Source of the DNA: Rhizobium sp. LC145
GTDB lineage: Bacteria; Pseudomonadota; Alphaproteobacteria; Rhizobiales; Rhizobiaceae
Reading direction: 5' to 3'
Assembly: GCF_001005825.1 (NCBI RefSeq)
Contig: NZ_LBHV01000009.1
Span: 62,001-126,000, forward strand
Length of the DNA stretch: 64,000 nucleotides
This document shows, piece after piece, positions 24,549-34,097 of the stretch. The translations under genes were made by a program, and so were the position numbers. Under the pieces are notes generated by a model, which did not search any database, was not told the DNA's origin, and saw only the letters and a program-made list of their open reading frames with translations. Every line of letters starts with the position of its first letter. Within the stretch, counting starts at the first letter, position 1.

Positions 24549-25535
24549 ATGCTCGCCTACATCATCCGGCGCGTACTCTACATGGTTCCGACACTGTTCG
24601 GCATGTCGTTGATCGCCTTCATGATCATCCAGCTTCCGCCCGGCGACTACCTGACATCGCTCCTGTCGACGATGGCGGATGGCGGGCAGAATCTCGATGA
24701 GGCGACGATCGCGCGCCTGCGCAGTCAGTACGGCCTCGACCAACCGGTCTATGTCCAATATCTCGTGTGGATCACGGGAATTCTGACGCGCGGCGATTTC
24801 GGCTATTCGTTCGAATGGAACCAGCCCGTATCGACCCTCATCTGGGAGCGCATGGGTTCGACCCTTCTGATTTCGCTGGCGAGCCTTTTTCTCGTCTGGG
24901 CGATATCCCTGCCGATCGGCATCTATTCGGCGGTGCGCCGCCATTCCTTCGGCGACCATGCCTTTACTTTCCTCGGCTTCATCGGCCTTGCGGTGCCGAA
25001 CTTCATCCTTGCCCTGACGCTGATGTATGTCGGGTATCGTTTTTTCGGTCAGAGCGTCGGCGGCATATTCTCGCCTCAGTATGCCGACGCGCCGTGGAGC
25101 ATGGCCAAATTCCTGGACATGCTGTCCCATATGTGGATTCCGTTGATCGTCATCGCCATGTCCGGCACGGCGGCGATGATCCGTGTGCTCCGCGCCAATC
25201 TTTCCGACGAGCTGAGCCGGCCCTATGTGGTGACCGCTCGCGCCAAGGGGCTTCCCGAGTACAAGGTGATCCTGAAATACCCGGTTCGCATCGCGCTCAA
25301 TCCGTTCGTCAGCTCGATCGGGTGGGTCCTGCCTGATCTCGTTTCCGGGGTCACCATTACCGCGATCGTCCTCAATCTGCCGACCGCCGGTCCACTGCTG
25401 CTTCGAGCCCTGGTCGGCCAGGACATGTATCTCGCCGGCAGCTTTATCCTGCTGATGGGCGTCCTGACGCTGGTCGGAATGCTCATCTCGGACATCCTGC
25501 TTGCGGTGCTCGATCCGCGCATCCGGTTCAACTGA
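24549..25535 (+). CDS. ABC permease, DppB/OppB type
   Basis: A 328-residue permease beginning MLAYIIRRVLYMVPTLFGMS, the standard DppB entry. The coupling loop region YVVTARAKGLPEYKVILKYPVR and six membrane segments are visible. GGAGGGAGG lies just upstream of the start. It works with the longer DppC-type partner at 25555. In context the cargo is probably an oligosaccharide and not a peptide. Confidence 0.9.
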   Translation: MLAYIIRRVLYMVPTLFGMSLIAFMIIQLPPGDYLTSLLSTMADGGQNLDEATIARLRSQYGLDQPVYVQYLVWITGILTRGDFGYSFEWNQPVSTLIWERMGSTLLISLASLFLVWAISLPIGIYSAVRRHSFGDHAFTFLGFIGLAVPNFILALTLMYVGYRFFGQSVGGIFSPQYADAPWSMAKFLDMLSHMWIPLIVIAMSGTAAMIRVLRANLSDELSRPYVVTARAKGLPEYKVILKYPVRIALNPFVSSIGWVLPDLVSGVTITAIVLNLPTAGPLLLRALVGQDMYLAGSFILLMGVLTLVGMLISDILLAVLDPRIRFN

Positions 25536-25554
25536 TATCGAGAGGATCTGACCC

Positions 25555-26730
25555 ATGTTGGCTGACAGCAGACCTCTCCCGTCCATTGATGCCGGTCCGG
25601 CGATAAGTCCCCTGAAACCGGGAGGTTCGATTACGTCGGAGGCCGCCGCCGGGCAATGGACCCTCATCCGGCACCGCTTTTTCCGCAACAAGGTCGCGGC
25701 ATTCGCGGGATGCGTTATCCTGCTTCTCTACCTTGTCGGCGCATTCGCCGAATTCCTGGCGCCTGGGCTGCCGAATGCCTCCCGGCCGCAATATACTTTC
25801 GCACCGCCGCAGCGCATCTCCTTCTTCGCTCCGACGGCGGGCGGGGGGCACGAATTTCTTCCGCATGTGAAGGGTTACCGCATCGAGATCGAGCCGCAGG
25901 CCTTGCGTCGGACCTTCGTCATCGATGAGAACAAGGTGATACCCATCGGTTTTTTCGTCGACGGGCCGGCCTACAGGCTTTGGGGAATGATCCCCATGAA
26001 GACGCATCTTCTGGGTCCCCTCGACAGCCGTGAACCCATGTATCTGCTGGGATCGGACCGGCTCGGCCGCGATCTGCTCAGCCGGCTGATCTATGGGACG
26101 CGAATATCCATGTCGATCGGCCTTGTGGGCGTCGCGATCTCGCTCACGCTCGGCGTCGTCTTCGGAGCGATATCCGGCTTCTATGGCGGATGGGTCGATA
26201 CCGTTATTCAGCGGATCATCGAGATCGTCAGCGCCATGCCGACGATCCCCCTTTGGCTTGGTCTGGCGGCTGCTATCCCGCTGACCTGGTCGCCCTTGTC
26301 GGTTTACTTCGTGGTGACGCTGATCGTCTCGCTGCTCGGCTGGACAGGTCTCGCCAGAGAGGTGAGAGGACGTTTCTTCGCCCTTCGCGGCGAGGATTTC
26401 GTCACCGCGGCGCGTCTCGACGGTTCCCGGGAGCGCCGGATCATCTTCCGTCATATTCTGCCGTCGCTGACCAGCCACATATTGGCGGTGGTGACCTTGG
26501 CGGTGCCGACGATGATCGTCGCGGAAACCTCGCTTTCCTTCCTGGGCGTCGGTCTGAAGCCGCCTGTGGTGAGCTGGGGCGTTCTCTTGCAGGATGCGCA
26601 GAATGTCCGCTCCGTCGCCACCGCTCCGTGGCTTCTGATCTGGCCAAGCCTGGCGGTCGTGACCGCCGTGCTTTCCTTCAATTTCTTCGGCGACGGGCTG
26701 CGTGATGCGGCCGATCCTTACGAGAGCTGA
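25555..26730 (+). CDS. ABC permease, DppC/OppC type with periplasmic insertion
   Basis: A 391-residue permease. The first membrane segment is at about 47-68. Then about 90 hydrophilic residues (69-160) precede the normal landmark YLLGSDRLGRDLLSR at 163-177, which sits near residue 85 in plain DppC. The coupling loop EDFVTAARLDGSRERRIIFRH is intact. Such insertions recur in Opp-type carbohydrate importers. The ATPase gene follows after eight bases. Confidence 0.88.
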   Translation: MLADSRPLPSIDAGPAISPLKPGGSITSEAAAGQWTLIRHRFFRNKVAAFAGCVILLLYLVGAFAEFLAPGLPNASRPQYTFAPPQRISFFAPTAGGGHEFLPHVKGYRIEIEPQALRRTFVIDENKVIPIGFFVDGPAYRLWGMIPMKTHLLGPLDSREPMYLLGSDRLGRDLLSRLIYGTRISMSIGLVGVAISLTLGVVFGAISGFYGGWVDTVIQRIIEIVSAMPTIPLWLGLAAAIPLTWSPLSVYFVVTLIVSLLGWTGLAREVRGRFFALRGEDFVTAARLDGSRERRIIFRHILPSLTSHILAVVTLAVPTMIVAETSLSFLGVGLKPPVVSWGVLLQDAQNVRSVATAPWLLIWPSLAVVTAVLSFNFFGDGLRDAADPYES

Positions 26731-26738
26731 GAGGCGAC

Positions 26739-28454
26739 ATGACCATGCGGGACACCATGCTTTCTGTTCGCAACCTCTCTCTCGACTTCCACCTCAGGAC
26801 GCACATTCTGCATGCCGTGCGCGATGTCAGCTTCGATCTGCGGCGGGGGAAGACGCTCTGCCTGGTCGGCGAAAGCGGATCGGGCAAATCCGTGACCGCC
26901 CGGGCATTGATGCGGATCATCGATAAACCGGGCCGACTTGTCGGCGGGCAGATCCTTCTCGATGGCCCGGACGGGGTGGTGGACATCGCTGCCCTTCCCG
27001 AACGCGGCCGCGAGATACTTGCCTTGCGTGGCGGGCGGATAGGTCTCGTATTTCAGGAGCCGATGAGTTCGTTGTCCCCGGTCCATACGGTTGGCTCGCA
27101 GATCATGGAGGCCATACGGCAGCATCGGAAACTCTCAAAAAAGGATGCTCGCGTCCGCGCGGCCGATTTGCTGCGGCAGGTGGAGATTCCCGATCCCGAA
27201 CGCATGCTTGACCGTTACACGTTCGAGTTTTCCGGCGGTATGCGGCAGCGCGCCATGATCGCCATGGCGCTCGCCTGCGACCCCGATATCCTGATTGCCG
27301 ACGAGCCGACCACGGCGCTCGACGTTACCACGCAGGCGGAAATCCTCGACCTCATCAGGAGGTTGCAACAGGAGCGCGGCATGGCGATGCTCCTGATCAC
27401 CCATGACATGGGCGTCGTCGCGGAGACGGCCGACGACGTGGCGGTGATGCGCTATGGCCGGATCGTGGAAAACGGTCCGGTGGACCGGATATTTCACGCT
27501 CCGACGCATCCCTATACGAGACAGTTGCTCGATGCCACGATGAAGCTGGAAAGAGGCGCGGCCGGATCTCCGGCGACCGCGTTGTTCGAGGCGAAGGCGG
27601 TCGAACCCGTGATTTCGGTACGCGGCCTGACCAAGTCCTACGGTTCGGTCGGCAAAATCTTTGGTTTCGGCTCCGGAAATGGTGGCGCACTGAAGGCGGT
27701 CGATAACGTTGATTTCGACCTTTACCCAGGCGAAAGCCTCGGTATCGTCGGTGAGAGCGGTTCCGGCAAGACGACGCTCGGTCGTCTCGTTCTTCGCATC
27801 ACGGAGCCGACATCGGGACGCATCACCTACAGAACGGCCGAAGGGCGCGAGATAGATGTAACGGATCTCAATAAGGCGGAGCTGCGGGCCTATCATCGCG
27901 ATGTCAGGCTGATATTCCAGGACCCTTTCGCTTCGCTCAATCCCCGTATGACGGTAAGGCAGATCATCGCGGATCCGCTTCTCGTTTCCGGCAAGATGAC
28001 GGATCAGCAGGCCGGTGAGAAAGTAGCCGAACTGCTGAAGATGGTCGGCCTCGATCCATTGGCCATGGAACGATATCCGCATGCGTTTTCTGGCGGGCAG
28101 CGCCAGCGCATAGGAATTGCCCGCGCGCTGGCGCTCGAGCCGCGCGTCATCATAGCGGATGAAGCGACCTCGGCGCTCGATGTCTCCATTCGCAGCCAGA
28201 TTCTCGATCTGTTGCTGAGCATTAGGCAGCGGCTCGGCTTGAGTTTCTTATTCATCTCGCATGATATTTCCGTCGTCCGCTATTTCTGCGACCGCGTGGT
28301 GGTCATGCATAAAGGGCATATCGTCGAAACAGGCGATGCGGAGACCATCTGCACCGATCCATCCGCGCCATACACGCGCCGGCTGATCTCCTCGGTTCCC
28401 AACCCGGACCCTCGCAACAAGCGCATGCTCCACCGCATGCGTGCGTCCTCGTGA
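26739..28454 (+). CDS. Fused double ABC ATPase, DppD-DppF type
   Basis: A 571-residue protein holding two ATPase domains that are separate DppD and DppF chains in other systems. Domain 1 has GESGSGKSV, the signature FSGGMRQR and Walker B ILIADEPTTALD. Domain 2 (from about 290) has GESGSGKTT, FSGGQRQR and IIADEATSALD. Both sites look competent. It closes the importer operon 20377-28454. Confidence 0.9.
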   Translation: MTMRDTMLSVRNLSLDFHLRTHILHAVRDVSFDLRRGKTLCLVGESGSGKSVTARALMRIIDKPGRLVGGQILLDGPDGVVDIAALPERGREILALRGGRIGLVFQEPMSSLSPVHTVGSQIMEAIRQHRKLSKKDARVRAADLLRQVEIPDPERMLDRYTFEFSGGMRQRAMIAMALACDPDILIADEPTTALDVTTQAEILDLIRRLQQERGMAMLLITHDMGVVAETADDVAVMRYGRIVENGPVDRIFHAPTHPYTRQLLDATMKLERGAAGSPATALFEAKAVEPVISVRGLTKSYGSVGKIFGFGSGNGGALKAVDNVDFDLYPGESLGIVGESGSGKTTLGRLVLRITEPTSGRITYRTAEGREIDVTDLNKAELRAYHRDVRLIFQDPFASLNPRMTVRQIIADPLLVSGKMTDQQAGEKVAELLKMVGLDPLAMERYPHAFSGGQRQRIGIARALALEPRVIIADEATSALDVSIRSQILDLLLSIRQRLGLSFLFISHDISVVRYFCDRVVVMHKGHIVETGDAETICTDPSAPYTRRLISSVPNPDPRNKRMLHRMRASS

Positions 28455-28609
28455 AATTGGAAAAGTGCATGCCGAAATCCGGCGCGATCCTCTTCATGCT
28501 TTGCACCAAATAATCGGGTATCTTTTATCGAGCGCCTTGCTTGCGTTGCGCGTGATGGCGGCGGATATCTGATGACATCCAGTCGGTGAAAGTCATAGCG
28601 GAGAGTTCC

Positions 28610-29473
28610 ATGAATGTTGCTGCGCATGCCAGTTATCTCCAGAATCTCAGCTCCCGCGCCGGCGAACACAGAACTTTTTCGTGGTCTGACGGGCGCTTCG
28701 ACGTGGCACGCCGCGGCTATACGGAATTCGTGGAAGGCGCCATCCGTTCCTCCAGTCACCTCATCATGGCTACACTTGAAGGCGGCGCGGCCCGCCACCG
28801 CTATGTGACCGATTGCGGATACAGTTATGACGGGATCGATGCCGCAGGCTGTGCCTCTCTTCTGCCGGCCCATACGGAGCGCCGTCTCAGGTTGGAGGCA
28901 GTCTCCTGGCGGTGGGCGAGCATCGCGATCTCACCCGACCGGTTCCGGGAACTGACCGACGGTGCGACTATCCGCGCCTTCAGCACTCGGGAAGATCCCT
29001 TCCTGGTTTCGCTCCTTGGTCAGCTCGCCTGGTACCAGGAGCAGGATGGCAAACTGGACATCACATATGTCGACGCGATGTCCCTGGCGCTCGTCCAGCA
29101 CCTGAGGCTCCGCTACGGAAATGAAAATGCTCCGATCGTATCCCTACCGGGAAAGCTTCCTTCCTGGGGGATCCGCCGGATTAGGGAATATGTCGAAGCC
29201 CAGCTTCCGGGCGAAATCCGCGTCGCGGTGCTGGCAAATATACTGGGTCTTTCTGAAGGTCATTTCCATCGCGCATTCCGCGCGACGATCGGACGAACGC
29301 CGCTGCAATTCATAAACGAGCTGCGGGTACAAAAGGCGATTCAGATAATGGGCGAGCGCCCGACGAGCGTCACTGAACTGGCTCTGTCGGTCGGCTTTTC
29401 AAGCCCGACACATTTTGCGCGCGTGTTCCACAAAGTGGTCGGATGTTTCCCATCCGAATACCGTCCTCACTAA
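28610..29473 (+). CDS. AraC-family transcriptional regulator
   Basis: A 287-residue regulator. The C-terminal 100 residues hold the double helix-turn-helix: IRVAVLANILGLSEGHFHRAF and, later, VTELALSVGFSSPTHFARVF. The N-terminal half is a cupin-like sensor without clear identity. ATG 28610 is chosen because GCGGAGAG precedes it by four bases; a reading from 28586 is possible. It lies 155 bases after the importer operon and 130 bases before the aldo/keto reductase and could serve either. Confidence 0.8.
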   Translation: MNVAAHASYLQNLSSRAGEHRTFSWSDGRFDVARRGYTEFVEGAIRSSSHLIMATLEGGAARHRYVTDCGYSYDGIDAAGCASLLPAHTERRLRLEAVSWRWASIAISPDRFRELTDGATIRAFSTREDPFLVSLLGQLAWYQEQDGKLDITYVDAMSLALVQHLRLRYGNENAPIVSLPGKLPSWGIRRIREYVEAQLPGEIRVAVLANILGLSEGHFHRAFRATIGRTPLQFINELRVQKAIQIMGERPTSVTELALSVGFSSPTHFARVFHKVVGCFPSEYRPH

Positions 29474-29603
29474 GATGTGTGATGGAAAGCAAGCGGTGCC
29501 TTCCGAATATGTCAGTTCCGTGCGGTTGAGATCAGGATCGTGAGCGACGGTTGCCCGCGAAGATCTTAATTCTGCGGCCTTTGCAACAGGCACGGAGACT
29601 GAC

Positions 29604-30641
29604 ATGACGGGAATTCAAAGGCGAACAATCTTGCAGGCGGCAGGTGCAGCCATAGGCGCTCTCGCCACCGGATCGCTGAGCGGCGGGCGCGCATTTGCCC
29701 AGGCGACTGGCGATCGGCCCATTATCAGGCGGGCCATCCCGAAGACCGGAGAGCAGGTTCCGGTTATCGGCCTCGGCACTTTCGAGACCTTCGACATACT
29801 GCCGGGCGAGCCGCGCGGGCATATCCGCGAGATCATCCGCCGCTTTCATGAGGCCGGTGGGCGGGTGATCGACACCTCGCCACTTTACGGCATGTCGGAG
29901 GTGAGTGTCGGAGACTTCGCCACCGAACTCGGCATTGCCGACGACCTGTTCATCACCAACAAGACCTGGACGACTGGCGAATGGCTTTCCGACGACAGCC
30001 ATTCGGAAGCCCAGTTCCGCCGCTCGATGGAACGGCTTTGGCGCAGTAGGATGGACGTCCAGCAGGTGCACAGCCTGGAGAACTACGATCAGGTGCTGCA
30101 TCTCCTCCGGCGCTGGAAGGACGAGGGCCGGGTACGCTATGTCGGCGTCACGCAGTGGAGCCCCGAATACTACGCCACCATGGAGCGACTGATCCGCACC
30201 GGCAACCTCGACTTTGTACAGGTAAATTACACGATCTTCTCGCGCCAGGCAGAGGAGCGCATTCTGCCGGCCTGCGCGGACAATGGCGTTGCCGTGCAAG
30301 TCAACATTCCATTCGAGAAGGCGCGCCTCTTCACCAGCGTGCAGGGCAGGCCGCTACCTGAATTCGCGACCGAGTTCGGAGCAGAGACCTGGGCGCAATT
30401 CTTTCTGAAATTCATCATTTCCCATCCGGCGGTGACCAATGTGGTTCCGGCGACCAGCAGCCCCGATCATCTGAGCGACAATATGGGTGCGCTTTATGGC
30501 GATCTGCCGGATGAGGCCATGCGCGTGCGGATGGTGCAGCACATGGAAGGGATCGAAGGCTTCGCGGAGACATTGAAGCAGCCGCCGTATCCAGGCAAGA
30601 ACTATGGTGGCGTGGTGACTTGGCCGTTCAGGAGAGCTTGA
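29604..30641 (+). CDS. Tat-exported aldo/keto reductase
   Basis: A 345-residue AKR with an N-terminal twin-arginine signal (QRRTILQAAG, then ALATGSLSGGRAFA), so it is probably periplasmic. The catalytic tetrad is intact: Asp90 and Tyr95 (DTSPLYG), Lys120 (ITNKTW) and His156 (QQVHSLE). AKRs need NAD(P)H, which the periplasm does not supply freely, so either the cofactor is carried in folded protein or the protein has another role. It is followed after three bases by a secreted FGE-like protein, suggesting a pair. Confidence 0.82.
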   Translation: MTGIQRRTILQAAGAAIGALATGSLSGGRAFAQATGDRPIIRRAIPKTGEQVPVIGLGTFETFDILPGEPRGHIREIIRRFHEAGGRVIDTSPLYGMSEVSVGDFATELGIADDLFITNKTWTTGEWLSDDSHSEAQFRRSMERLWRSRMDVQQVHSLENYDQVLHLLRRWKDEGRVRYVGVTQWSPEYYATMERLIRTGNLDFVQVNYTIFSRQAEERILPACADNGVAVQVNIPFEKARLFTSVQGRPLPEFATEFGAETWAQFFLKFIISHPAVTNVVPATSSPDHLSDNMGALYGDLPDEAMRVRMVQHMEGIEGFAETLKQPPYPGKNYGGVVTWPFRRA

Positions 30642-30644
30642 GCC

Positions 30645-31358
30645 ATGTCTCTTCGGTGCGCAATCCATCTTCTTCTGGGAACCGGGCTTGTCATGGGACT
30701 TGTTTCCACCGTCCGCGCGGAAGTGGGCGGGCGTGTAACTGTCGGAGATTTCGAGATCGACGCGACGGAAGTCACCATCGGCCAGTTCCGGGAATTCGCC
30801 GACGCCACCGGTCTCGAAACTGCCGCCGAGGAGTCCGGCGGAGGTTTCGAATGGGGTTCGGGATGGGAGCGACGTGCCGGCTGGACGGTCTATCGTCCTT
30901 TCGGGAGCGATGCGGCTTCCCTCGACGAACCGGCCGTTCATGTCAGCTGGCATGAGGCATCCGCCTATTGCCGTTGGCGTAACGGCCGGCTGCCGACAGC
31001 AAAGGAATGGCGTCTTGCCGCCTACCACGAAATGCGAGAGGCACCGGTCGGCTTCGAAACCGGCCGTGTTTATCGCTATTCCTCCGGCGAGACACCCGAC
31101 GGCATGAACACGCGGGACGCAGACCCATGGTCTCGCCACGCACCGGTCGGATCGACGCCTCCCGGCGTTAACGGCCTCTACGACATGGGAGGAAATGTCT
31201 GGGAATGGATCGCCGATCGGCGCGGCGCAGACGCGCTGACCGCCGGCGGCTCCTGGTGGTATGGCGGCGATCAGACGACGTCGGAGGCCATGCAATGGAA
31301 ACCGGCGGACTTCTACGCGGTCTATGTGGGGTTTCGTTGTGCGTACCAGCCGTCCTGA
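30645..31358 (+). CDS. Secreted FGE/SUMF1-like protein lacking the catalytic cysteines
   Basis: A 237-residue member of the formylglycine-generating-enzyme-like family with a Sec signal (about 1-25, cut near VRA). Fold motifs are FEIDATEVTIGQF, VHVSWHEASAYCRW, LPTAKEWRLAA, GLYDMGGNVWEW and the end VGFRCA. True FGE has two active cysteines just after the GGS(Y/W) turn; here the matching stretch is GGSWWYGGDQT with no Cys. It is therefore unlikely to oxidise sulfatase cysteines, and no sulfatase is nearby. It may partner the periplasmic AKR in the same unit. Confidence 0.8.
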   Translation: MSLRCAIHLLLGTGLVMGLVSTVRAEVGGRVTVGDFEIDATEVTIGQFREFADATGLETAAEESGGGFEWGSGWERRAGWTVYRPFGSDAASLDEPAVHVSWHEASAYCRWRNGRLPTAKEWRLAAYHEMREAPVGFETGRVYRYSSGETPDGMNTRDADPWSRHAPVGSTPPGVNGLYDMGGNVWEWIADRRGADALTAGGSWWYGGDQTTSEAMQWKPADFYAVYVGFRCAYQPS

Positions 31359-32220
31359 TATCGGGCCGAAAACCCACCGAACGCAGCCATCGGTCGACGC
31401 CGCATCGAAGTTCGGCCTGAAGCGGCTCGACTGCGACCCGCCAGTCGATATCTGCTGGGGAACAAATGACCAAAAATCGGCCCTTCGGCACCTTCACGAA
31501 GATTACCGCTTCGGAATCTCCGCGTCGGGATATTGGATCAGTCGGTATCGCGGGGTAGACCACGTCATGGCGCCGGGTCGCCTGCAATTTGCAGAGCCTG
31601 GGGAAACGAGCCTCTGCGCGTTCGATGGGCAGGCCGAAGCAAGCTACCGCGTCATCGTCGTGAGCCCGGCTTCACTTGCGACCATTGATGAGGAGATTGA
31701 GGGGCGGCGCTCCCACCCTCCGCATTTCCGGGATCATCTTGTTCCAGATGCGCCGGGATGGCGATCATTCGCCCATGTTCACGCTGAACTGACAAAGCCG
31801 ATGAGCAGGCTGGAGTCTTCTTCGATCCTTCGCGGCTTGATTGCTGATCTACTTATCAGGAACGTCAAGCAGTCTCCGAGGCCGGTTAAGCGTCATGACA
31901 GGGGACTGCAACTTGCTCGCTGTTTTCTGAACGACCAGATTGCGGCCAATCCTTCGCTCGCGGAACTGGCAGCCCTTGCTGGCTTAAGTCCATTCCATTT
32001 CTGCAGGCTCTTTCGCCAGGCGTTCGGATTGCCACCGCATGCCTACCAGAACCATTTGCGCATCGAGCGTGCCAAGCAGCTCTTGAGAAGCGGATACCCG
32101 GCTGCCGCGATCGCGAATGATTTGGGGTTCAGCGATCAGAGCCACTTTATTCGCCATTTCCGGCGCCAGGTTGGCATGACACCGCAAAACTACGTGCAGG
32201 GTTGGCTAGATTCTGGGTGA
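31324..32220 (+). CDS. AraC-family transcriptional regulator
   Basis: About 298 residues. The N-terminal part is an AraC-type cupin sensor (RFGISASGYWISRYRG) and the C-terminal part a clear double helix-turn-helix: LAELAALAGLSPFHFCRLF, HAYQNHLRIERAKQLL and AAIANDLGFSDQSHFIRHF. The start is uncertain: ATG 31324 and GTG 31339 (with GGGG upstream) both overlap the end of the FGE-like gene, so it is probably in the same transcript. Its target may be the AKR/FGE pair or the oxidoreductase cluster downstream. Confidence 0.78.
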   Translation: MWGFVVRTSRPDIGPKTHRTQPSVDAASKFGLKRLDCDPPVDICWGTNDQKSALRHLHEDYRFGISASGYWISRYRGVDHVMAPGRLQFAEPGETSLCAFDGQAEASYRVIVVSPASLATIDEEIEGRRSHPPHFRDHLVPDAPGWRSFAHVHAELTKPMSRLESSSILRGLIADLLIRNVKQSPRPVKRHDRGLQLARCFLNDQIAANPSLAELAALAGLSPFHFCRLFRQAFGLPPHAYQNHLRIERAKQLLRSGYPAAAIANDLGFSDQSHFIRHFRRQVGMTPQNYVQGWLDSG

Positions 32221-32362
32221 AAGCAGATCCTGGCTTCTGGAGCGTTGCAGCTTCGAAAATCAGAGCAACCGCGGTTGGAAAAGTCTGAGATGTCCAGGAG
32301 CCGTTTAGCCAGCGCCCATGGCGGCGATGCTGTGAACAGTGTCTCCATCTCCACAGCCGTTG

Positions 32363-33274
32363 CTAAGGCGCCCACTCTTCAACGCCGGTCGGCATGGAGC
32401 GAATGCGTAGCACGTCGCGCTTCGGCGGCACTTTAAACAGCCGGCCGTACTCGCGGGTGAACTGCGACACACTTTCGTAGCCGACGTCAAAAGCAGCACT
32501 GCTCGCCGAAAGGCCTTCGTCCAGCATCAGGCGGCGCGCCTCGATCAAGCGCAGGCGTTTTTGATATTGCCCCGGAGACAGCGAAAGCATCCGCTTGAAA
32601 TGCGTGTGAAATGCGGTCAGGCCCATTCCTGCTGCCGCGGCGAGGCGTTCGGTGGATATTCGGGAGCGATATTCGGCCCGAAGAATGGCGACGGCGGCGG
32701 CCAGACGGTTAGCGTGGCTCGCGGGGTCGCAGAGCGTTGCCAATTCGGGACCATGTTTCCCCGACAGAAGCCAGAAATGCAGTTCGCGCATGATGCCGGG
32801 GTGAAGAAGCGGAATGGCGGTTGGCTGATCGCACAGTCGCATCAAGCGAAAGACGCAGTCCAGCGCCGCGGCTTCGGTGTCTTCGGTAAACAGGGTTGGC
32901 ATGATCGAGCGGCGTTTTAGGCGCGCCGGCCCCAGATGGGCCGCGGCCTCCGAAAGCATCGCCATTTCAATCTCAATCGCGATGGCCATATAGGGTTCGC
33001 TTGGGCTGGCGCGCTCTATGCGCGTGACGATCGGCATGTCGGCGCTGACGATCGCCGATTGCCCCGCGGAGAATATCCGTTCCTCGCGCCCGACAACCAT
33101 GCGCTTGGTGCCCTGCAGCACGATGATGACCAGGGGCCGGGTGATCGCATGCAGATCGCCGTGAGGCGCTTCCACGCATTTCAGCCGGAGGCCGGGCACC
33201 GGGGTCGGCGCAAGGCCTTCATGATTTCCATGCTGGCTGACATAGGCGCGGACGGCGTCTTTGAGTACATCCAT
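32363..33274 (-). CDS. AraC-family regulator (AraC_N type) diverging from paoABC
   Basis: A 303-residue regulator with the AraC_N (cupin-6) sensor domain: PLVIIVLQGTKRMVVG, then GQSAIVSADMPIVTRI. The C-terminal helix-turn-helix is STERLAAAAGMGLTAFHTHF and ASSAAFDVGYESVSQFTREY. It diverges from the aldehyde oxidoreductase operon across 169 bases and is its likely activator, perhaps sensing an aldehyde. Regulators of this subgroup often sit next to oxidoreductase genes. Confidence 0.85.
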   Translation of the reverse strand: MDVLKDAVRAYVSQHGNHEGLAPTPVPGLRLKCVEAPHGDLHAITRPLVIIVLQGTKRMVVGREERIFSAGQSAIVSADMPIVTRIERASPSEPYMAIAIEIEMAMLSEAAAHLGPARLKRRSIMPTLFTEDTEAAALDCVFRLMRLCDQPTAIPLLHPGIMRELHFWLLSGKHGPELATLCDPASHANRLAAAVAILRAEYRSRISTERLAAAAGMGLTAFHTHFKRMLSLSPGQYQKRLRLIEARRLMLDEGLSASSAAFDVGYESVSQFTREYGRLFKVPPKRDVLRIRSMPTGVEEWAP

Positions 33275-33443
33275 GCGACGTCTCCGGAACGTGAGGTCCC
33301 AATCTAGCAGGATCGTCCGGCGACGTCACCGCTCCCGAAGAATCAGGCAAGTTTTTCGCAGCTGTTGGCAAGCGTGCTGCCGGCCTGCGCAGTATGTTTC
33401 GATTGACCAGAACCTGCCTGGATCGCAGCAAAAGGAGCGTCGG

Positions 33444-34097
33444 ATGTCAAAAGACGAATGGGTCGAGGAAAGCGATAAAGGCCAATGCAGCGGATTTGGC
33501 CTTACCCGCCGAGACACGTTGAAGAGCGGCGCCGCCATCGTGGCAGTGTCGCTTTCAACACAAGGACCGAATTCAGCCGAGGCAGCAGCCGACCGCGCAG
33601 CACCTCTTCCGGTCACGCCGCAATACCCTTTGCTGGTGCGAACGACCGTCAACGGCGAGATGGTCGAAGTCGAGATCGATACCCGGACTTCCGTGCTCGA
33701 TCTCTTACGCGAGCGTCTGGGACTGACCGGCGCGAAGAAGGGCTGCGATCACGGCCAGTGCGGAGCTTGCACCGTTCATGTCGACGGCAGGCGCGTCGCC
33801 TCTTGCCTGACCCTGGCGGCCAAGGTGGAAGGCGGGGAGGTCGTCACGATCGAGGGGCTTTCCGACGGCGATAATCTTCACCCGATGCAGCAGGCGTTCA
33901 TCGATCATGACGCGCTCCAGTGCGGTTATTGCACGCCTGGCCAGATCATGGCGGCAGTCGCCTGCGTCGTCGAGGGCAATGCTACATCCAGGGAACGCAT
34001 CCGCGAGTATATGAGCGGCAATATCTGTCGGTGCGGCGCCTATGCCGGCATCGTGGCCGCGATCGAGGATGCCGCTTCCAAGATGGGGAGGGGCTGA
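33444..34097 (+). CDS. paoA: Periplasmic aldehyde oxidoreductase, 2Fe-2S subunit (PaoA type)
   Basis: A 217-residue iron-sulfur subunit of the xanthine oxidase family. A twin-arginine signal (LTRRDTLKSGAA, Arg22-Arg23) sends the assembled complex to the periplasm. The plant-type cluster motif is KGCDHGQCGACTVHVDGR; the second cluster is CGYCTPGQ and CRCGAY. Its length is near that of E. coli PaoA (229). AGGAG six bases upstream fixes the start at 33444. Its stop overlaps the next start (TGATG). Confidence 0.88.
   Translation: MSKDEWVEESDKGQCSGFGLTRRDTLKSGAAIVAVSLSTQGPNSAEAAADRAAPLPVTPQYPLLVRTTVNGEMVEVEIDTRTSVLDLLRERLGLTGAKKGCDHGQCGACTVHVDGRRVASCLTLAAKVEGGEVVTIEGLSDGDNLHPMQQAFIDHDALQCGYCTPGQIMAAVACVVEGNATSRERIREYMSGNICRCGAYAGIVAAIEDAASKMGRG

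Noticed and set aside
31168..31587. Minus-strand frame across the FGE-like/AraC junction
   Set aside because: Arg-rich shadow of two good plus-strand genes.
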